NCBI GenBank assembly: GCA_018821785.1
Contig: JAHJLI010000056.1
Coordinates: forward strand, 1-35,694
From: Pseudomonadota bacterium
Lineage (GTDB): Bacteria > Desulfobacterota > Desulfobulbia > Desulfobulbales > Desulfocapsaceae
DNA length: 35,694 nucleotides
Direction of reading: 5' to 3'
A program made the position numbers and the translations under genes. The notes below the pieces were generated by a model. The model did not search any database. It worked only from the letters and a program-made list of their open reading frames with translations, and was not told the DNA's origin. This document shows positions 1 to 9,154 of this stretch, in pieces. Each line of letters begins with the position of its first letter. The stretch's first letter is position 1.

Positions 1-387
1 TGACCGGCCAAGCATCTTGTCGAGTTTTAAAAGAGCCGCCACCTTGGCCACTCGTTCTTTGATTTCTGAGCGCCCAACCCCGGCAATACGCAGTGGTGAG
101 GCGATATTTTCAAAGACCGTTAGATTCGGATAGTTGATGAACTGCTGGTAGACCATCGCCACGTTACGTTTCTGCACCGGTATGCCGGTTACATTCAGGC
201 CATCGACGTGGACCGTGCCCGAGGTCGGCTGATCAAGTCCGGCCATGAGGCGCATGAGCGAGGTCTTGCCGGCCAGAGTAGGCCCGAGGAGGATATTCAG
301 GGAACCGGCGGCAAAGGTCAGGTCTACGTCGTGAATGTGAAAGTCCCTGCCGACTTTTTTACTCAGGTTGCGGAGTTCAAGCTGCAT
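1..387 (-). CDS. glpS: Glycerol ABC transporter ATP-binding protein GlpS, N-terminal part (cut by window edge)
   Basis: The first 129 codons of an ABC transporter ATPase, read leftward from the ATG at 387 and running off the window. Walker A is GPTLAGKTS at residues 35-43 (Lys41), and the Q-loop region reads YQQFINYPNLTVFENIASP near residues 80-98. The GPTxAGKTS variant and the Q-loop wording are those of GlpS-type ATPases of the glycerol importer, known from the glpDSTPQV operon of rhizobia. The ATG directly abuts the glpD stop codon (TAGATG), so the two genes are translationally linked. GAGGAG lies just upstream of the start, inside glpD. The signature motif, Walker B and the C-terminal domain lie outside the window. 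Other sugar-type ABC ATPases (UgpC/MalK) are the alternative, but gene order after glpD favours glycerol uptake. Confidence 0.8.
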   Translation of the reverse strand, partial: MQLELRNLSKKVGRDFHIHDVDLTFAAGSLNILLGPTLAGKTSLMRLMAGLDQPTSGTVHVDGLNVTGIPVQKRNVAMVYQQFINYPNLTVFENIASPLRIAGVGRSEIKERVAKVAALLKLDKMLGRS

Positions 388-1929
388 CTACTTCTCCTCA
401 GCGTGTATTGGTGGTAGCCGGAGGTCGACCAATATTTTTTCTTTGATATAGGTGTCCAGCGCCCCGGCTTCAGTGGCCGTTACAACAAGGCCCAGCCTTG
501 TACGCCGCCACAGCACATCCTCGGCGTTTCGCGCCCATTCATTTTTTATAAGGTAGTCAATTTCAAAGCTATAGAGGTCGGTGGCAAAACATTTTCCAAG
601 ATCTTCTCGAATTTTGATCGCAGCGGTCATGGCTATTGCACAGGTGCCGTAGGTTCGGATCAGGCGGGTGGCGTGGTTTGCGGTGAGGACCGGGCAGCGA
701 GCGAGCAGTTTCTCGACCTCGGCGGCAAAGCTCTGTGGTGGGAAATCCCCGCCGGGCAGGTGGGCTTTTTCCGTCCAGGCATTCCCCATACCGGGCAGGA
801 AAGGGGAAAGTTTGCCTAGCACCGATTCGGCAAGCTTGCGATAGGTAGTGATCTTGCCGCCATAGAGGGACAGGAGCGGGGCTTCGTCCCGGCCGGTGTC
901 GAGTTTTAGGACATAATCACGGGTGGCCGCCTTGGCATCACTTTTGCCGTCATCAAAAAGCGGGCGGATGCCGGAGAAACTGCCCACTACATCGGCGGGC
1001 GACAGTTCACGGATGAAATACTCGGATGCGGCGCGGCACAGGTAGACGGTTTCATCCTCTGAGATTGCCACCTTTCCGGGATCGCCTTGGAAGTCGACAT
1101 CGGTAGTGCCGATCAGGGTGAAGTCACTTTCGTAGGGGATAGCGAAGATTATCCGGCCATCCTCGTTCTGGAAGATATAGGCCCGGTCGTGGTCAAACAT
1201 CTTGCGGACGATGATATGGCTGCCCTTGACCATGCGGATATGTTCTCGGCTGGCGGTGTGAGAGATGTGGGCCAGCAGTTCGTCGAGCCAGGGGCCGGAG
1301 GCATTGATCAGGACGCGGGCCTCTATGGTATATTCTTCGTTGCGAGATCTGTCTAAAAGATTCAAGGTCCAGGTCTTGCCGGTCCGTGTCGCCGACAGCA
1401 GCCTGGTGCGGGTTTGTATGGTTGCCCCCTTGGCGGCGGCATCCATGGCGTTGAGGACCACCAGTCGGCTGTCCATCACCCAGCAGTCGGAGTATTCAAA
1501 ACCCTTGGAAAAATTCTTTTTCAGAACCCGGCCGGCCTCATCGCTGCGCAGATTGACGGAGGTGGTGCCGGGCAGAAGCTTTCGCCCGCCGATATGATCA
1601 TAGAGAAAGAGACCGAGACGAATAAGCCAGGCCGGGCGCAAGCCTTGATGGTGGGGCAGAATGAAACGAAGGGGAGTGATGATATGCGGTGCGGCCGTAA
1701 GAAGAACCTCACGTTCGTGCAGGGCCTCGCGGACCAGGCGAAATTCGTAATATTCGAGATATCTGAGACCGCCGTGGATAAGTTTGGTGGAAGCCGAGGA
1801 GGTGCCACAGGCGAGATCGCCCTGCTCGCAGAGGAATACTGAAACACCTCGCCCTGCGGCGTCACGGGCGATGCCGCAGCCGTTGATGCCGCCGCCGATT
1901 ACTGCAAGATCGAACACAGGTGTCTTCAT
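388..1929 (-). CDS. glpD: Aerobic-type glycerol-3-phosphate dehydrogenase, FAD-dependent
   Basis: This flavoprotein oxidises sn-glycerol-3-phosphate to dihydroxyacetone phosphate at the cytoplasmic membrane and passes electrons to quinone. The 513 residues are close to the usual GlpD length. The N-terminus carries the dinucleotide-binding fingerprint VIGGGINGCGIARDAAGRG at residues 10-28, followed by the family sequence TKLIHGGLRYLEYYEFRLVREAL. Further family blocks are visible: GSHIIV, IPYESDFTLIGTTD, GSFSGIRPLFDD and LYGGKITTYRKLAE. The gene overlaps nothing but touches the start of glpS, and glpR lies 176 bp upstream on the same strand, so it is probably the first structural gene of a glpD-glpS-permease operon. 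The start at 1929 is the only ATG before the FAD fingerprint, although its ribosome-binding site (CCGGAT) is weak. Confidence 0.95.
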   Translation of the reverse strand: MKTPVFDLAVIGGGINGCGIARDAAGRGVSVFLCEQGDLACGTSSASTKLIHGGLRYLEYYEFRLVREALHEREVLLTAAPHIITPLRFILPHHQGLRPAWLIRLGLFLYDHIGGRKLLPGTTSVNLRSDEAGRVLKKNFSKGFEYSDCWVMDSRLVVLNAMDAAAKGATIQTRTRLLSATRTGKTWTLNLLDRSRNEEYTIEARVLINASGPWLDELLAHISHTASREHIRMVKGSHIIVRKMFDHDRAYIFQNEDGRIIFAIPYESDFTLIGTTDVDFQGDPGKVAISEDETVYLCRAASEYFIRELSPADVVGSFSGIRPLFDDGKSDAKAATRDYVLKLDTGRDEAPLLSLYGGKITTYRKLAESVLGKLSPFLPGMGNAWTEKAHLPGGDFPPQSFAAEVEKLLARCPVLTANHATRLIRTYGTCAIAMTAAIKIREDLGKCFATDLYSFEIDYLIKNEWARNAEDVLWRRTRLGLVVTATEAGALDTYIKEKILVDLRLPPIHAEEK

Positions 1930-2105
1930 ATCCGGCCTGTTGCTGAGGTGTCTTCTTATCTCTGTGTGGTTTCAGATTGTCCGATAAAAAGTTTCAAACG
2001 CAAGTATATTTATTCCTTAACCGAAAACAAATCGTGAGGCAAGTGAAATATTTTGGCTGGAAATTCTTTTTTAACTGTCTGTTCAGTTACCTTGAATTGC
2101 CTTTT

Positions 2106-2873
2106 TCAAGATTTGGCAACGATGACATTGACGCCGTTTTGAGCGCAGATATCTTCCAGTTTTTTCGGTAGCACATCGTCGATGACGATGGTGTCAATCT
2201 GGGAAATATGGCCGATGCGGATGGGTGCGGTCCGGCTCAGCTTCATGGCGTCGGTAACCAGGATGATATGCCGGGAGTTTTTGATGATCGCCTGAGCCAC
2301 CCGGACTTCACGGAAATCGTAGTCAAGGAGGGAGCCGTCTTCATCGATTGCGGAAACGCCGATGACCGCATAATCGGCCTTGAATTGGTTGATAAACTCA
2401 ACCGCCGCATCGCCGACGATACCGCCATCGGACCGTCGCACCTGGCCACCGGCGATTATCAATTCAACCCCGAGAAAATTTTTCATTATCTCGACGGCAT
2501 TGATATTGTTGGTGATGACCAGAAGGCCCCGGTGATTGGCCAGGGAATGGGCGACCTGCTCGGTGGTTGTGCCGATATTTATCAGGAGTGAGCTGTTGTT
2601 GGGGATGAGTTCGGCAGTCTTCTTCCCTATTGCCTGCTTCGGGCCGGGGGCGAGGAGACGCCTCGCTTCATAGCTGACGTTTTCAATGCCTGAACCGACA
2701 ATGGCCCCTCCGTGGATTCTCTGCAGCAGCTGTTTGTCGCACAGTTCGTTGAGGTCTTTGCGGATGGTCTGCGGGGAGACATTGAAGGAGATTGAAAGTT
2801 CTTCAACGTCGACCCTGCCGTTTTCACGCGCCAGGGAGAGGATCTTGTTCTGCCGTTCAGAGAGCATTTCCAT
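2106..2873 (-). CDS. glpR: DeoR-family transcriptional repressor, probable GlpR
   Basis: Cytoplasmic DeoR/GlpR-type repressor, 255 residues from the chosen start. The N-terminal helix-turn-helix reads SERQNKILSLARENGRVDVEELSISF and then NVSPQTIRKDLNEL, the DeoR signature at about residues 25-40. The C-terminal sugar-phosphate-sensing domain includes LINIGTTTEQVAHSL and ITNNINAVEIM, typical of the family. I placed the start at 2873 because AGGA lies 8 nt upstream and the family normally begins only a few residues before SERQ; an in-frame ATG at 2924 with GGAG 12 nt upstream would add 17 residues. Its position just upstream of glpD on the same strand identifies it as the glycerol regulator, responding to glycerol-3-phosphate by analogy with E. 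coli GlpR. GlpR-like operator half sites lie upstream at 3002-3056. Confidence 0.87.
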   Translation of the reverse strand: MEMLSERQNKILSLARENGRVDVEELSISFNVSPQTIRKDLNELCDKQLLQRIHGGAIVGSGIENVSYEARRLLAPGPKQAIGKKTAELIPNNSSLLINIGTTTEQVAHSLANHRGLLVITNNINAVEIMKNFLGVELIIAGGQVRRSDGGIVGDAAVEFINQFKADYAVIGVSAIDEDGSLLDYDFREVRVAQAIIKNSRHIILVTDAMKLSRTAPIRIGHISQIDTIVIDDVLPKKLEDICAQNGVNVIVAKS

Positions 2874-3001
2874 GAGGTCGTTCCTGCAATGTGAGATTTT
2901 ATCGGCCGATACAATGAAAGGCATGTCAATTCGAAACTCCAGCCCTCATGATGGGAAGAAGGGGGGAGGGTCGTACAGCCTGGAACCATTATTCATTGAA
3001 G

Positions 3002-3056
3002 GTTCGATAATGTCAAATTGTATTTCATATGAAAATTGAAACCGTAAAAATCGAAC
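3002..3056. promoter_or_regulatory. Candidate GlpR operator region upstream of glpR
   Basis: GTTCGATAATG at 3002-3012 and ATCGAACAGAATG at 3050-3062 form a 7-bp inverted repeat (GTTCGAT/ATCGAAC). The left arm shares nine consecutive bases, GTTCGATAA, with the E. coli GlpR consensus half-operator. A 12-bp palindrome, TTTCATATGAAA, lies between them at 3023-3034. The position, about 130-185 bp upstream of the chosen glpR start, fits autoregulation. The flanking stretch 2874-3227 contains no gene that I can support. Confidence 0.35.
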
Positions 3057-3227
3057 AGAATGAAAATGGCCGCAAAAGAGGATTCGCGGCTGAACCTGAC
3101 CATGTGCACCGGATTCGTTAACGACTTTGCTTGAAAAATCATGGTTTGCCTGTATACTGCCGCATTCTTTAGCGCTATCGAAATACGTGGTTCGGAAAAA
3201 AAGCAGCAAACATTTTGGAGTGAAATA

Positions 3228-4127
3228 ATGACGCGAATCCAGGCAAATCTGCTCCTCGCCCTGGCGGCAATGATCTGGGGCAGCAGCTTCGTGGTTCAGC
3301 AGATCGGTACCGGCGAACTGGGCACCATCACCTTCACAGGTTCTCGCTTCCTGGTCGGGGCGATTATCGTCCTGCCTTTTGCCTTCAAACAGATGTGTCG
3401 GGTAGGGCGGCAAGAGCGTAAATTTCATACTACCGACTGGCTCGGCATACTCCTCACCGGCTGTGTCCTTCTGACCGCGGCGATTTTGCAGCAGCACGGG
3501 ATTCTGAGAACCACCGTTACCAATTCCGGATTTCTTACCGCCCTGTATGTCCCTCTTGTGCCCCTTTTGGGCCTCATTATCCTCAAGCGCAAGGTCCATT
3601 TTGCCATCTGGCCTGCCTCCATCAGTTGCTTTATCGGCACCTATATCCTCAGCGGAGCACATACGGTTGAACTTGCCACCGGTGATCTATGGGTTATTTC
3701 CAGCACGATTTTTTGGGCAACCCATGTTCTGCTCGTCGGCATCATGGCGTCAAGGACCGGGGCCCCGTTGGTGGTGGCAGCAGGGCAGTTCCTGGTCTGC
3801 GGCGTGGGCGGGCTGACACTCGGTTTTTTTGTTGAAGCGCCGACTATCCCTCAGGTTATCGGTGCTGCCTGGGGGATTCTCTATATAGGTATTTTTTCCG
3901 TAGGCATGGCCTTTACTCTCCAGGTAGTGGGACAGCGCTACACTCCAGCCGCCGATGCGGCGATCATCCTCAGTTCCGAGACCATTTTTGCAGCCCTTGG
4001 CGGCATGTTTTTTTTGGGGGAACGTTTGTCGCTGGTGCAGCTTTCCGGGGGCGTGCTTATCCTCGTCAGCATTCTTGCGGTGGAGCTTGTGCCCTTGACC
4101 GGTATAGGAAGACCCCGGCCACTCTGA
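3228..4127 (+). CDS. EamA/DMT-family inner-membrane transporter
   Basis: A 299-residue integral membrane protein with about ten hydrophobic helices arranged as two EamA repeats, the usual length for the drug/metabolite transporter superfamily. The N-terminus MTRIQANLLLALAAMIWGSS has the family's typical first helix with the WGSSF motif. The second repeat includes ILYIGIFSVGMAFTLQVVGQRYTPAADAAII and LSSETIFAALGGMFFLGE, which match the conserved second-half segments. I start at 3228 because GGAG lies 8 nt upstream; the open frame extends to 3141 but has no ribosome-binding site there. The substrate cannot be told from sequence. Family members export amino acids, nucleosides or drugs. It stands alone, 185 bp before the FIST gene. 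Confidence 0.9.
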   Translation: MTRIQANLLLALAAMIWGSSFVVQQIGTGELGTITFTGSRFLVGAIIVLPFAFKQMCRVGRQERKFHTTDWLGILLTGCVLLTAAILQQHGILRTTVTNSGFLTALYVPLVPLLGLIILKRKVHFAIWPASISCFIGTYILSGAHTVELATGDLWVISSTIFWATHVLLVGIMASRTGAPLVVAAGQFLVCGVGGLTLGFFVEAPTIPQVIGAAWGILYIGIFSVGMAFTLQVVGQRYTPAADAAIILSSETIFAALGGMFFLGERLSLVQLSGGVLILVSILAVELVPLTGIGRPRPL

Positions 4128-4312
4128 GAACCTTTGGAAGATGCCCAACGGCCTGTATTGCCGGGAGCAGTTTGCCGGGATGGTGCCGGCCGGTAAAAAA
4201 TAATATCGATTCCTCTCGAAGTTCTTTTTGTATTTGGCGGTTTGCAGTATAAAGGAGAACAGCTGTCCAGATAAATGCTTGGGCCTTCAGTCTTCATCAC
4301 AGGGAGAAATCG

Positions 4313-5485
4313 ATGCGAACGGCGATCTGTTATTCCCAGATAACTGAGTCCTTTCCTGCAGGAGAGAACGCGGCGCGAACCGTTGTTGCCGACCTTGACG
4401 GTTGTAGCCCCGATTTCCTCTTTCTTTTTGCCTCCGTGGGACATGATATCCCTGAGGTGATGCAGGGCATACAAGTGATCTGCCCTGATATCCCCCTCTG
4501 TGGTTGTTCCGGCTCGGGAATTATCAGTCATGAGGGCTGCGATGAAGCGACCCACTCCCTCGTCCTCATGGCAATTACATCCACCCGCATGAGGTTTCAC
4601 CCCTTCATTTTTCCCAATCTGGCCAAAGAGCCGGAAAAAATCGGTACAGAGATCGCCGAAACATTGCGACCCATCATTGCTGAAGCTGCTTCGAATCGGC
4701 TGCTGTTTCTCTTCACCGACGGCTTGACAGTCAATGTCAACGCCCTTTTTCGTGGCATGGAGAGGTCTCTTGAGCAACATCTCGATATCGTCGGCGGTAG
4801 TGCCGGCAATGACTTCCAGGGCCGGGACACCTATCAGTTCTGCAACGGCCTGGTGTTTTCCGATGCGGTGGCGGGGGTACTGGTCAGCGGCGATTTCAAC
4901 TATCGCATTGGGGTCACCCATGGTTCCAAGCCGGTAGGACTTTTTCGCACCATCACCAGGGTTGAAAAAAACCTCATTCTGGAAATCGACGGTCTGCCGG
5001 CACTTGATATGTTACGGGATTTCATCGGTGAAGAGCGGGTGCGGGATTTCGGCCATATCCTCAACCTTTTTGAACTGGGGGAACAGTTTGCCGGACAGGG
5101 TTATGACGAGGATATCATCAACCGGGCGATTATCGGTCTGGACAGAGAGCGTGGCGGAATTCGTCTGGCTGTGGAAATAGCCGAGGGGACGAGGATCAGG
5201 ATCACCCGCCGGGATATGAATCTGGTGCTCGAACGAACCGCACAAATGGCGCGTGAACTCCTTGGTTCGATGCGCCACCCGGCCCAGGCCGCTTATTTTT
5301 ATTTCAACTGTTCAGGCCGGGGGTCGTATCTTTTTGGTGAACCGGAACCGGATGTTGATGTCTTGCGCAGTGAACTTGGGGAAGGCCGTAACATGATCGG
5401 CTTTTTCACTTTTGGTGAATTCGCTCCGGTGCGGGGGCGTAATTATTTTCACAATTACACTGGAATTTTTATCGGAATAGAATGA
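4313..5485 (+). CDS. FIST-domain sensory protein (FIST N + FIST C)
   Basis: A 390-residue soluble protein with the FIST domain pair. The N-terminal half (about residues 25-215) contains [21 protein letters not shown], then [16 protein letters not shown] and [11 protein letters not shown], matching the FIST_N pattern. The C-terminal half contains [15 protein letters not shown]-like segments and, near the end, [22 protein letters not shown] and [11 protein letters not shown], the family's most recognisable motif. FIST domains are proposed to bind small ligands, possibly amino acids, and usually occur beside signal-transduction genes. Here the stop codon is followed after one base by the ATG of a large hybrid kinase, so the two are almost certainly co-translated and probably act in one pathway, with FIST supplying the input. 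The start at 4313 follows an AGGGAGAAATCG ribosome-binding site. Confidence 0.88.
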   Translation: MRTAICYSQITESFPAGENAARTVVADLDGCSPDFLFLFASVGHDIPEVMQGIQVICPDIPLCGCSGSGIISHEGCDEATHSLVLMAITSTRMRFHPFIFPNLAKEPEKIGTEIAETLRPIIAEAASNRLLFLFTDGLTVNVNALFRGMERSLEQHLDIVGGSAGNDFQGRDTYQFCNGLVFSDAVAGVLVSGDFNYRIGVTHGSKPVGLFRTITRVEKNLILEIDGLPALDMLRDFIGEERVRDFGHILNLFELGEQFAGQGYDEDIINRAIIGLDRERGGIRLAVEIAEGTRIRITRRDMNLVLERTAQMARELLGSMRHPAQAAYFYFNCSGRGSYLFGEPEPDVDVLRSELGEGRNMIGFFTFGEFAPVRGRNYFHNYTGIFIGIE

Positions 5486-5486
5486 G

Positions 5487-8120
5487 ATGGATTCTCCTGC
5501 CATAAAAACAGAGCAAGATAGTGACGTCCACATTGCCCTCTTGCAGAAGGAGTTGTCCGCTCTGAAGTCCGAGTTGAACCAGATCACCTCGGACTTTGTC
5601 AGACAGGAGGCCGATCTGGTTGAAACCCGCATGGCCCTGACCAAACGAACTCGGAGCCTCCAGGCCTTTCAGGAACTGTATAAACGTATTCTTGTTGCAA
5701 AGGACAGGGCGGAGATTTACCGGGTCACCGTTCTGCAGCTACTTGATATCGGTTTTGACCGGGTGGCCATCTTCAGAAAGGTAGGGGGCTACTATAAGGT
5801 TATCGCTAGTAACGGTTATACCTCAAAGGAAAAGGCAGACAATCTGCCATCGCCGTCTTTTGCCGACCTGGTGGAGCAGCAGGGTGGGCTTCTCGTTAAT
5901 GGCCTGAACAACAACACATTTCCCTACAGCTATGAAACGGAGCTTGATGTTCGCTTTTTCATCGCCGCCCATTTCTTTCTCGATCCAGGCAGTCGTGTTT
6001 CTCATATTCTTATAGCCGGCAATAAAACCGAGGTGACTGTACGAAGGCCAAGGCTGTCGGAAACCGATTTGCGGATTCTTCAGACCCTTGCCGGGCAGAT
6101 TTCCATTGCCGTTGAAAACATTGGCTTTTTCGAGCGACTGCGGGCGTCGGAGCAGAAATACCGGTTGCTCTATGAAAATTCCGTAGAGGGTATCTTCCAG
6201 GTCACCCCAGCCGGACGCTTTGTCAGCCTTAATCCGGCCATGGCCCGATTGCTCGGCTACCGGGATGCCGCAGAGGCCCTTGCGGCAACCGATGAGGACG
6301 GTCGATTGCTTTTTGTCGTAGCCGAGGACTTTGCTGCCCTCAGTCGGCAAGTGGCGGAGTCGGGAGCGATTCTCGGGGCGGAAACCCCCATACAAAATCG
6401 GTATGGCAAGATTTGCTGGGTATCGATAAGTGCTCGGTGTGTGCGAAACAGCATCGGCGAGATTGAATATTTCGAAGGATCGGCGGCGGACATCACCGAA
6501 AAGGTTATGGCCAAAGAGATGACCACCGCCCGGCTCGCCGCCGAAGCTGCCAATCGCGCCAAAAGTGAGTTTCTTGCCAATATGAGTCATGAGATCCGCA
6601 CTCCGATGAACGGCGTTATCGGTATGACCGACCTGCTCCTTGACACGACCCTTGATGATAATCAGCGATATTATGCCAAGACAGTTCAGACCTGCGGTAA
6701 AGCGTTGTTGTCCATAATCAGTGATATTCTAGATTTTTCCAAAATTGAGGCGGGAAAACTTGAGATTGAGAGAATTGACTTCGACCTCCGCGACCTTCTT
6801 GATGATCTTACCCATATAATGAATCCTCGGGTCGAGGAAAAGGGCTTAAAGCTGGCGTATTCTGCTGCACCGGAAATCCCGCCGGGGCTTGTTGGCGATC
6901 CTGGACGATTGCTGCAAGTTCTCATAAATTTAGTAGGTAATGCCGTTAAATTTACCAAGCAAGGGGAAGTCTTGGTACAGGCTTCAAGAGAAGCTCATAT
7001 TGGAGAAGAGGTGCGTTTGCGCTTTGTGGTCAAGGACACCGGCATCGGAATCCCCTGGAATAAACAGGAGCTGCTTTTCGACAGCTTTACTCAGGTAGAT
7101 TCGTCCAACACCCGAGTTTTTGGTGGGACCGGACTGGGGCTTGCTATTTGCCGGCAGTTGGTGGGGCTTATGGGCGGGCAAATCGGGGTCAACAGTGCTC
7201 CAGGACAGGGCAGCGAATTCTGGTTTACCGTAAGCCTTGGCAAACAGAGCTTGCAGGATATCCGGCAGTTTCCTCGCAGCGACCTGCGTGGCCGGGATGT
7301 GCTTGTTCAGCAAGCGGACCGAAAAGACAAAAAGATTCTCCTGGTTGAAGACAACCTGATAAACCAGCAGGTGGTGTCCGGCATTCTGGCAAAGCTTGAT
7401 TTCGGCCTGGTTGATGTCGCCGCAAATGGTATGGAAGCATTGACCATGCTTCAGGAGAAAAGGTACGATCTGGTCCTCATGGATATTCAAATGCCGATCA
7501 TGGATGGGATCGCGGCAACGAAAAGAATCCGTAAAGATATCTCATTGGGTGGTGCCGAACTGCCTATTTTAGCCCTGACTGCCCATGCCTTGAAAAGTGA
7601 TATAGAGCGGTGCCGAGAGGCAGGAATGAACGATTTTATCACCAAGCCAGTTGTCACGGAGGTATTGGCAAGGGCCCTTGTCAGATGGTTGTGGCCAACG
7701 ACCGCTGTTCGCCAGGGCGCACCTCTTGACGAAGCGGAGGAGGGGACATTCTGTCTGGTGCATCATCATAATGAAAGTGATGCGGTTGGACCCCCTGTGT
7801 TCGATCACCGGGTACTGCACCGGGGATTGTCTGGAAACAGCCAATTGATTGCACACATCATTTCCGCCTATCTCCAGCGCCTTCCCGGTCAAATTGAGGA
7901 GATTTTAGCAATGTCCTCTGCCGGGCGCGACAAGGAGGTGGGGCGTCTCGCCCACGCCCTGAAAGGCAGTTCCGGCAGTATCGGGGCCATTCGGCTTCAG
8001 CATTTGCTGCGGGAGTTGGAAAAGGCTGCCAATAACCGCAAGCCCCTGCAGCAACTGGTGCAGGCGATCGACCAGGAAAGCCGAAGGCTGGTCGACGTTT
8101 TACAGCAATTCTCTGGCTGA
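5487..8120 (+). CDS. Hybrid sensor histidine kinase (GAF-PAS-HisKA-HATPase-REC-HPt)
   Basis: An 877-residue kinase with no membrane segment, so probably cytoplasmic. In order: a coiled coil (about 15-60), a GAF-like domain (about 65-215, ending in [15 protein letters not shown]), a PAS domain (about 225-345, beginning [15 protein letters not shown]), and HisKA with the H-box [18 protein letters not shown] (phospho-acceptor His368). The ATPase domain has the N-box [18 protein letters not shown] and GTGLGLAI. A receiver domain follows with [13 protein letters not shown] (Asp666), and a C-terminal HPt domain with [14 protein letters not shown] (His823). This is a complete internal His-Asp-His relay; the final Asp partner and output regulator are not in this window. 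It is co-translated with the FIST gene, which is the likely upstream sensor. BarA/ArcB-like kinases share the architecture, but the input domains differ. Confidence 0.93.
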   Translation: MDSPAIKTEQDSDVHIALLQKELSALKSELNQITSDFVRQEADLVETRMALTKRTRSLQAFQELYKRILVAKDRAEIYRVTVLQLLDIGFDRVAIFRKVGGYYKVIASNGYTSKEKADNLPSPSFADLVEQQGGLLVNGLNNNTFPYSYETELDVRFFIAAHFFLDPGSRVSHILIAGNKTEVTVRRPRLSETDLRILQTLAGQISIAVENIGFFERLRASEQKYRLLYENSVEGIFQVTPAGRFVSLNPAMARLLGYRDAAEALAATDEDGRLLFVVAEDFAALSRQVAESGAILGAETPIQNRYGKICWVSISARCVRNSIGEIEYFEGSAADITEKVMAKEMTTARLAAEAANRAKSEFLANMSHEIRTPMNGVIGMTDLLLDTTLDDNQRYYAKTVQTCGKALLSIISDILDFSKIEAGKLEIERIDFDLRDLLDDLTHIMNPRVEEKGLKLAYSAAPEIPPGLVGDPGRLLQVLINLVGNAVKFTKQGEVLVQASREAHIGEEVRLRFVVKDTGIGIPWNKQELLFDSFTQVDSSNTRVFGGTGLGLAICRQLVGLMGGQIGVNSAPGQGSEFWFTVSLGKQSLQDIRQFPRSDLRGRDVLVQQADRKDKKILLVEDNLINQQVVSGILAKLDFGLVDVAANGMEALTMLQEKRYDLVLMDIQMPIMDGIAATKRIRKDISLGGAELPILALTAHALKSDIERCREAGMNDFITKPVVTEVLARALVRWLWPTTAVRQGAPLDEAEEGTFCLVHHHNESDAVGPPVFDHRVLHRGLSGNSQLIAHIISAYLQRLPGQIEEILAMSSAGRDKEVGRLAHALKGSSGSIGAIRLQHLLRELEKAANNRKPLQQLVQAIDQESRRLVDVLQQFSG

Positions 8121-8889
8121 CAGAAAGCGGGAAGCCCCTGTCGCCCCATTTTTCAATCTCATGCATCTGGTTGCTAGTTAAAGCCATTTCTCGAAGTGGC
8201 TGGCACCCTGCGACGACTTCTCCTTGCCAATGATGAAGTGCGGATGGCTTTGTAGCGGGAGGTATGGGGAAGGATTCATTTCAGTATCCCGAAAATCATA
8301 TTGCAGATATTTTTCTACGATCGCCAATTACTTGGCAAGTTGATCCAGTGCGCAGCATCGTGCCTCACGTGCATTTTTCGGATAACCTTTTGCAAAAAGC
8401 TGGGGATTTCCGGTATCGCCCTGGTAATCTAGACCTTCACCGCCAAAAGCACACTGTTGGCGGCTATGCCAAGTGGCATCCGCATGTCCATGCTATTCGG
8501 CCTCTTGCTGAATTCTTTCGTGCCGCGGTTTTGAAGATGCTGAAAGAGGCAGGGCGTCTTGATGACACCTTGATAAAGAAGATCCTTGCCTGGCGGTACA
8601 ACTCAGGGTTCAGTTACAGGTGGCTTGTGCGACCATTGACCCGGGTGAACTGTAAAAAATTGCCCAATCGGGTAGCTGGAGGATTTTTTTCCCCATCCTC
8701 CGGGTGAGGAGGCAAAAGGAACCTTCCCGTCATGCTCTCTCAGAAATGTAAGCAAATATCCGGAACTTTCCATTGATGCATCCGTTAAGTCGGGCAAATA
8801 GAGGCCTGTATCCACCCTACGCCTATTCCTTAGAGATAAAGGTGATTTGGTTTGGGAACAAACCTCCAGTCTGGAGAACGCGTACCCCA
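8121..8889. other. Gene-poor stretch between the hybrid kinase and the PEP-CTERM promoter region
   Basis: The only recognisable coding material is the IS91-type transposase scrap at 8459-8620. The remaining bases show no protein I can support on either strand. The open frame 8264-8707 as a whole is not a gene; only its middle third resembles a known protein. Confidence 0.5.
8459..8620 (+). pseudogene. IS91/IS801-type transposase fragment
   Basis: The translation reads GGYAKWHPHVHAI followed directly by RPLAEFFRAAVLKMLKEAGR and DDTLIKKILAWRYNSGFS. Both segments are typical of IS91-family rolling-circle (HUH) transposases: HPHVHA contains the conserved metal-binding histidines, and FRAAVLKMLK...ILAWRxSGF is the next conserved block. 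In intact transposases about 20 or more residues separate them, so an internal deletion has joined them. The N-terminal zinc-binding part and the catalytic tyrosines are absent. It is a dead fragment with no visible functional role. Confidence 0.7.
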
Positions 8890-8920
8890 TTTTCCGGAAA
8901 ACCAATCCACATTTCCGGAA
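8890..8920. promoter_or_regulatory. Paired TTCCGGAA palindromes: candidate enhancer-binding-protein sites
   Basis: TTTTCCGGAAAA at 8890-8901 is a perfect 12-bp palindrome, and TTCCGGAA at 8913-8920 repeats its core. The centres are 21 bp apart, two helical turns, so both face the same side of the DNA. Further half sites read CCGGAA at 8760-8765 and CCGGAAA near 8970. The pair lies 105-135 bp upstream of the -24/-12 promoter at 9024-9041, the distance typical for sigma-54 activator sites. The binding protein is unknown. Confidence 0.5.
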
Positions 8921-9023
8921 TACTAACAAAATGCTGACTATCATAATCGATACCAAAAACAAAAAACCGCCGGAAATCTAACTTTTTTAGTGGCTCGCCG
9001 AACATCCAATACCACACTGATCT

Positions 9024-9041
9024 TTGGCCTATATTTTGCAT
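9024..9041 (+). promoter_or_regulatory. Sigma-54 (-24/-12) promoter for the PEP-CTERM gene
   Basis: TTGGCCTATATTTTGCAT contains the invariant GG (9026-9027) and GC (9038-9039) separated by exactly 10 bp, plus the flanking T and TTTGCA that sigma-54 promoters favour. It predicts a transcript start near 9051, about 104 bp before the PEP-CTERM start codon. PEP-CTERM/exosortase systems are known to co-occur with the PrsK/PrsR two-component pair and RpoN, which makes this assignment more likely. Confidence 0.6.
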
Positions 9042-9154
9042 TCAACTGAAATATTTGTCATCTGTAACCAGCTGCTTTTAGCAATCAGGAGCAAAAACCG
9101 GCTGGCTACTAAAAATGAGCGCAGCAAGAAGCGGTCAAAAGGGGAGCCGAGATT

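Noticed and set aside
8264..8707. Open frame of 147 codons treated as an intact gene
   Set aside because: Only residues 66-117 look like protein of a known family (IS91-type transposase) and they are joined by a deletion; the rest is non-coding in character.
8823..9041. Minus-strand open frame of 72 codons over the PEP-CTERM upstream region
   Set aside because: It overlaps the sigma-54 promoter and palindromes, has no ribosome-binding site and resembles no family.
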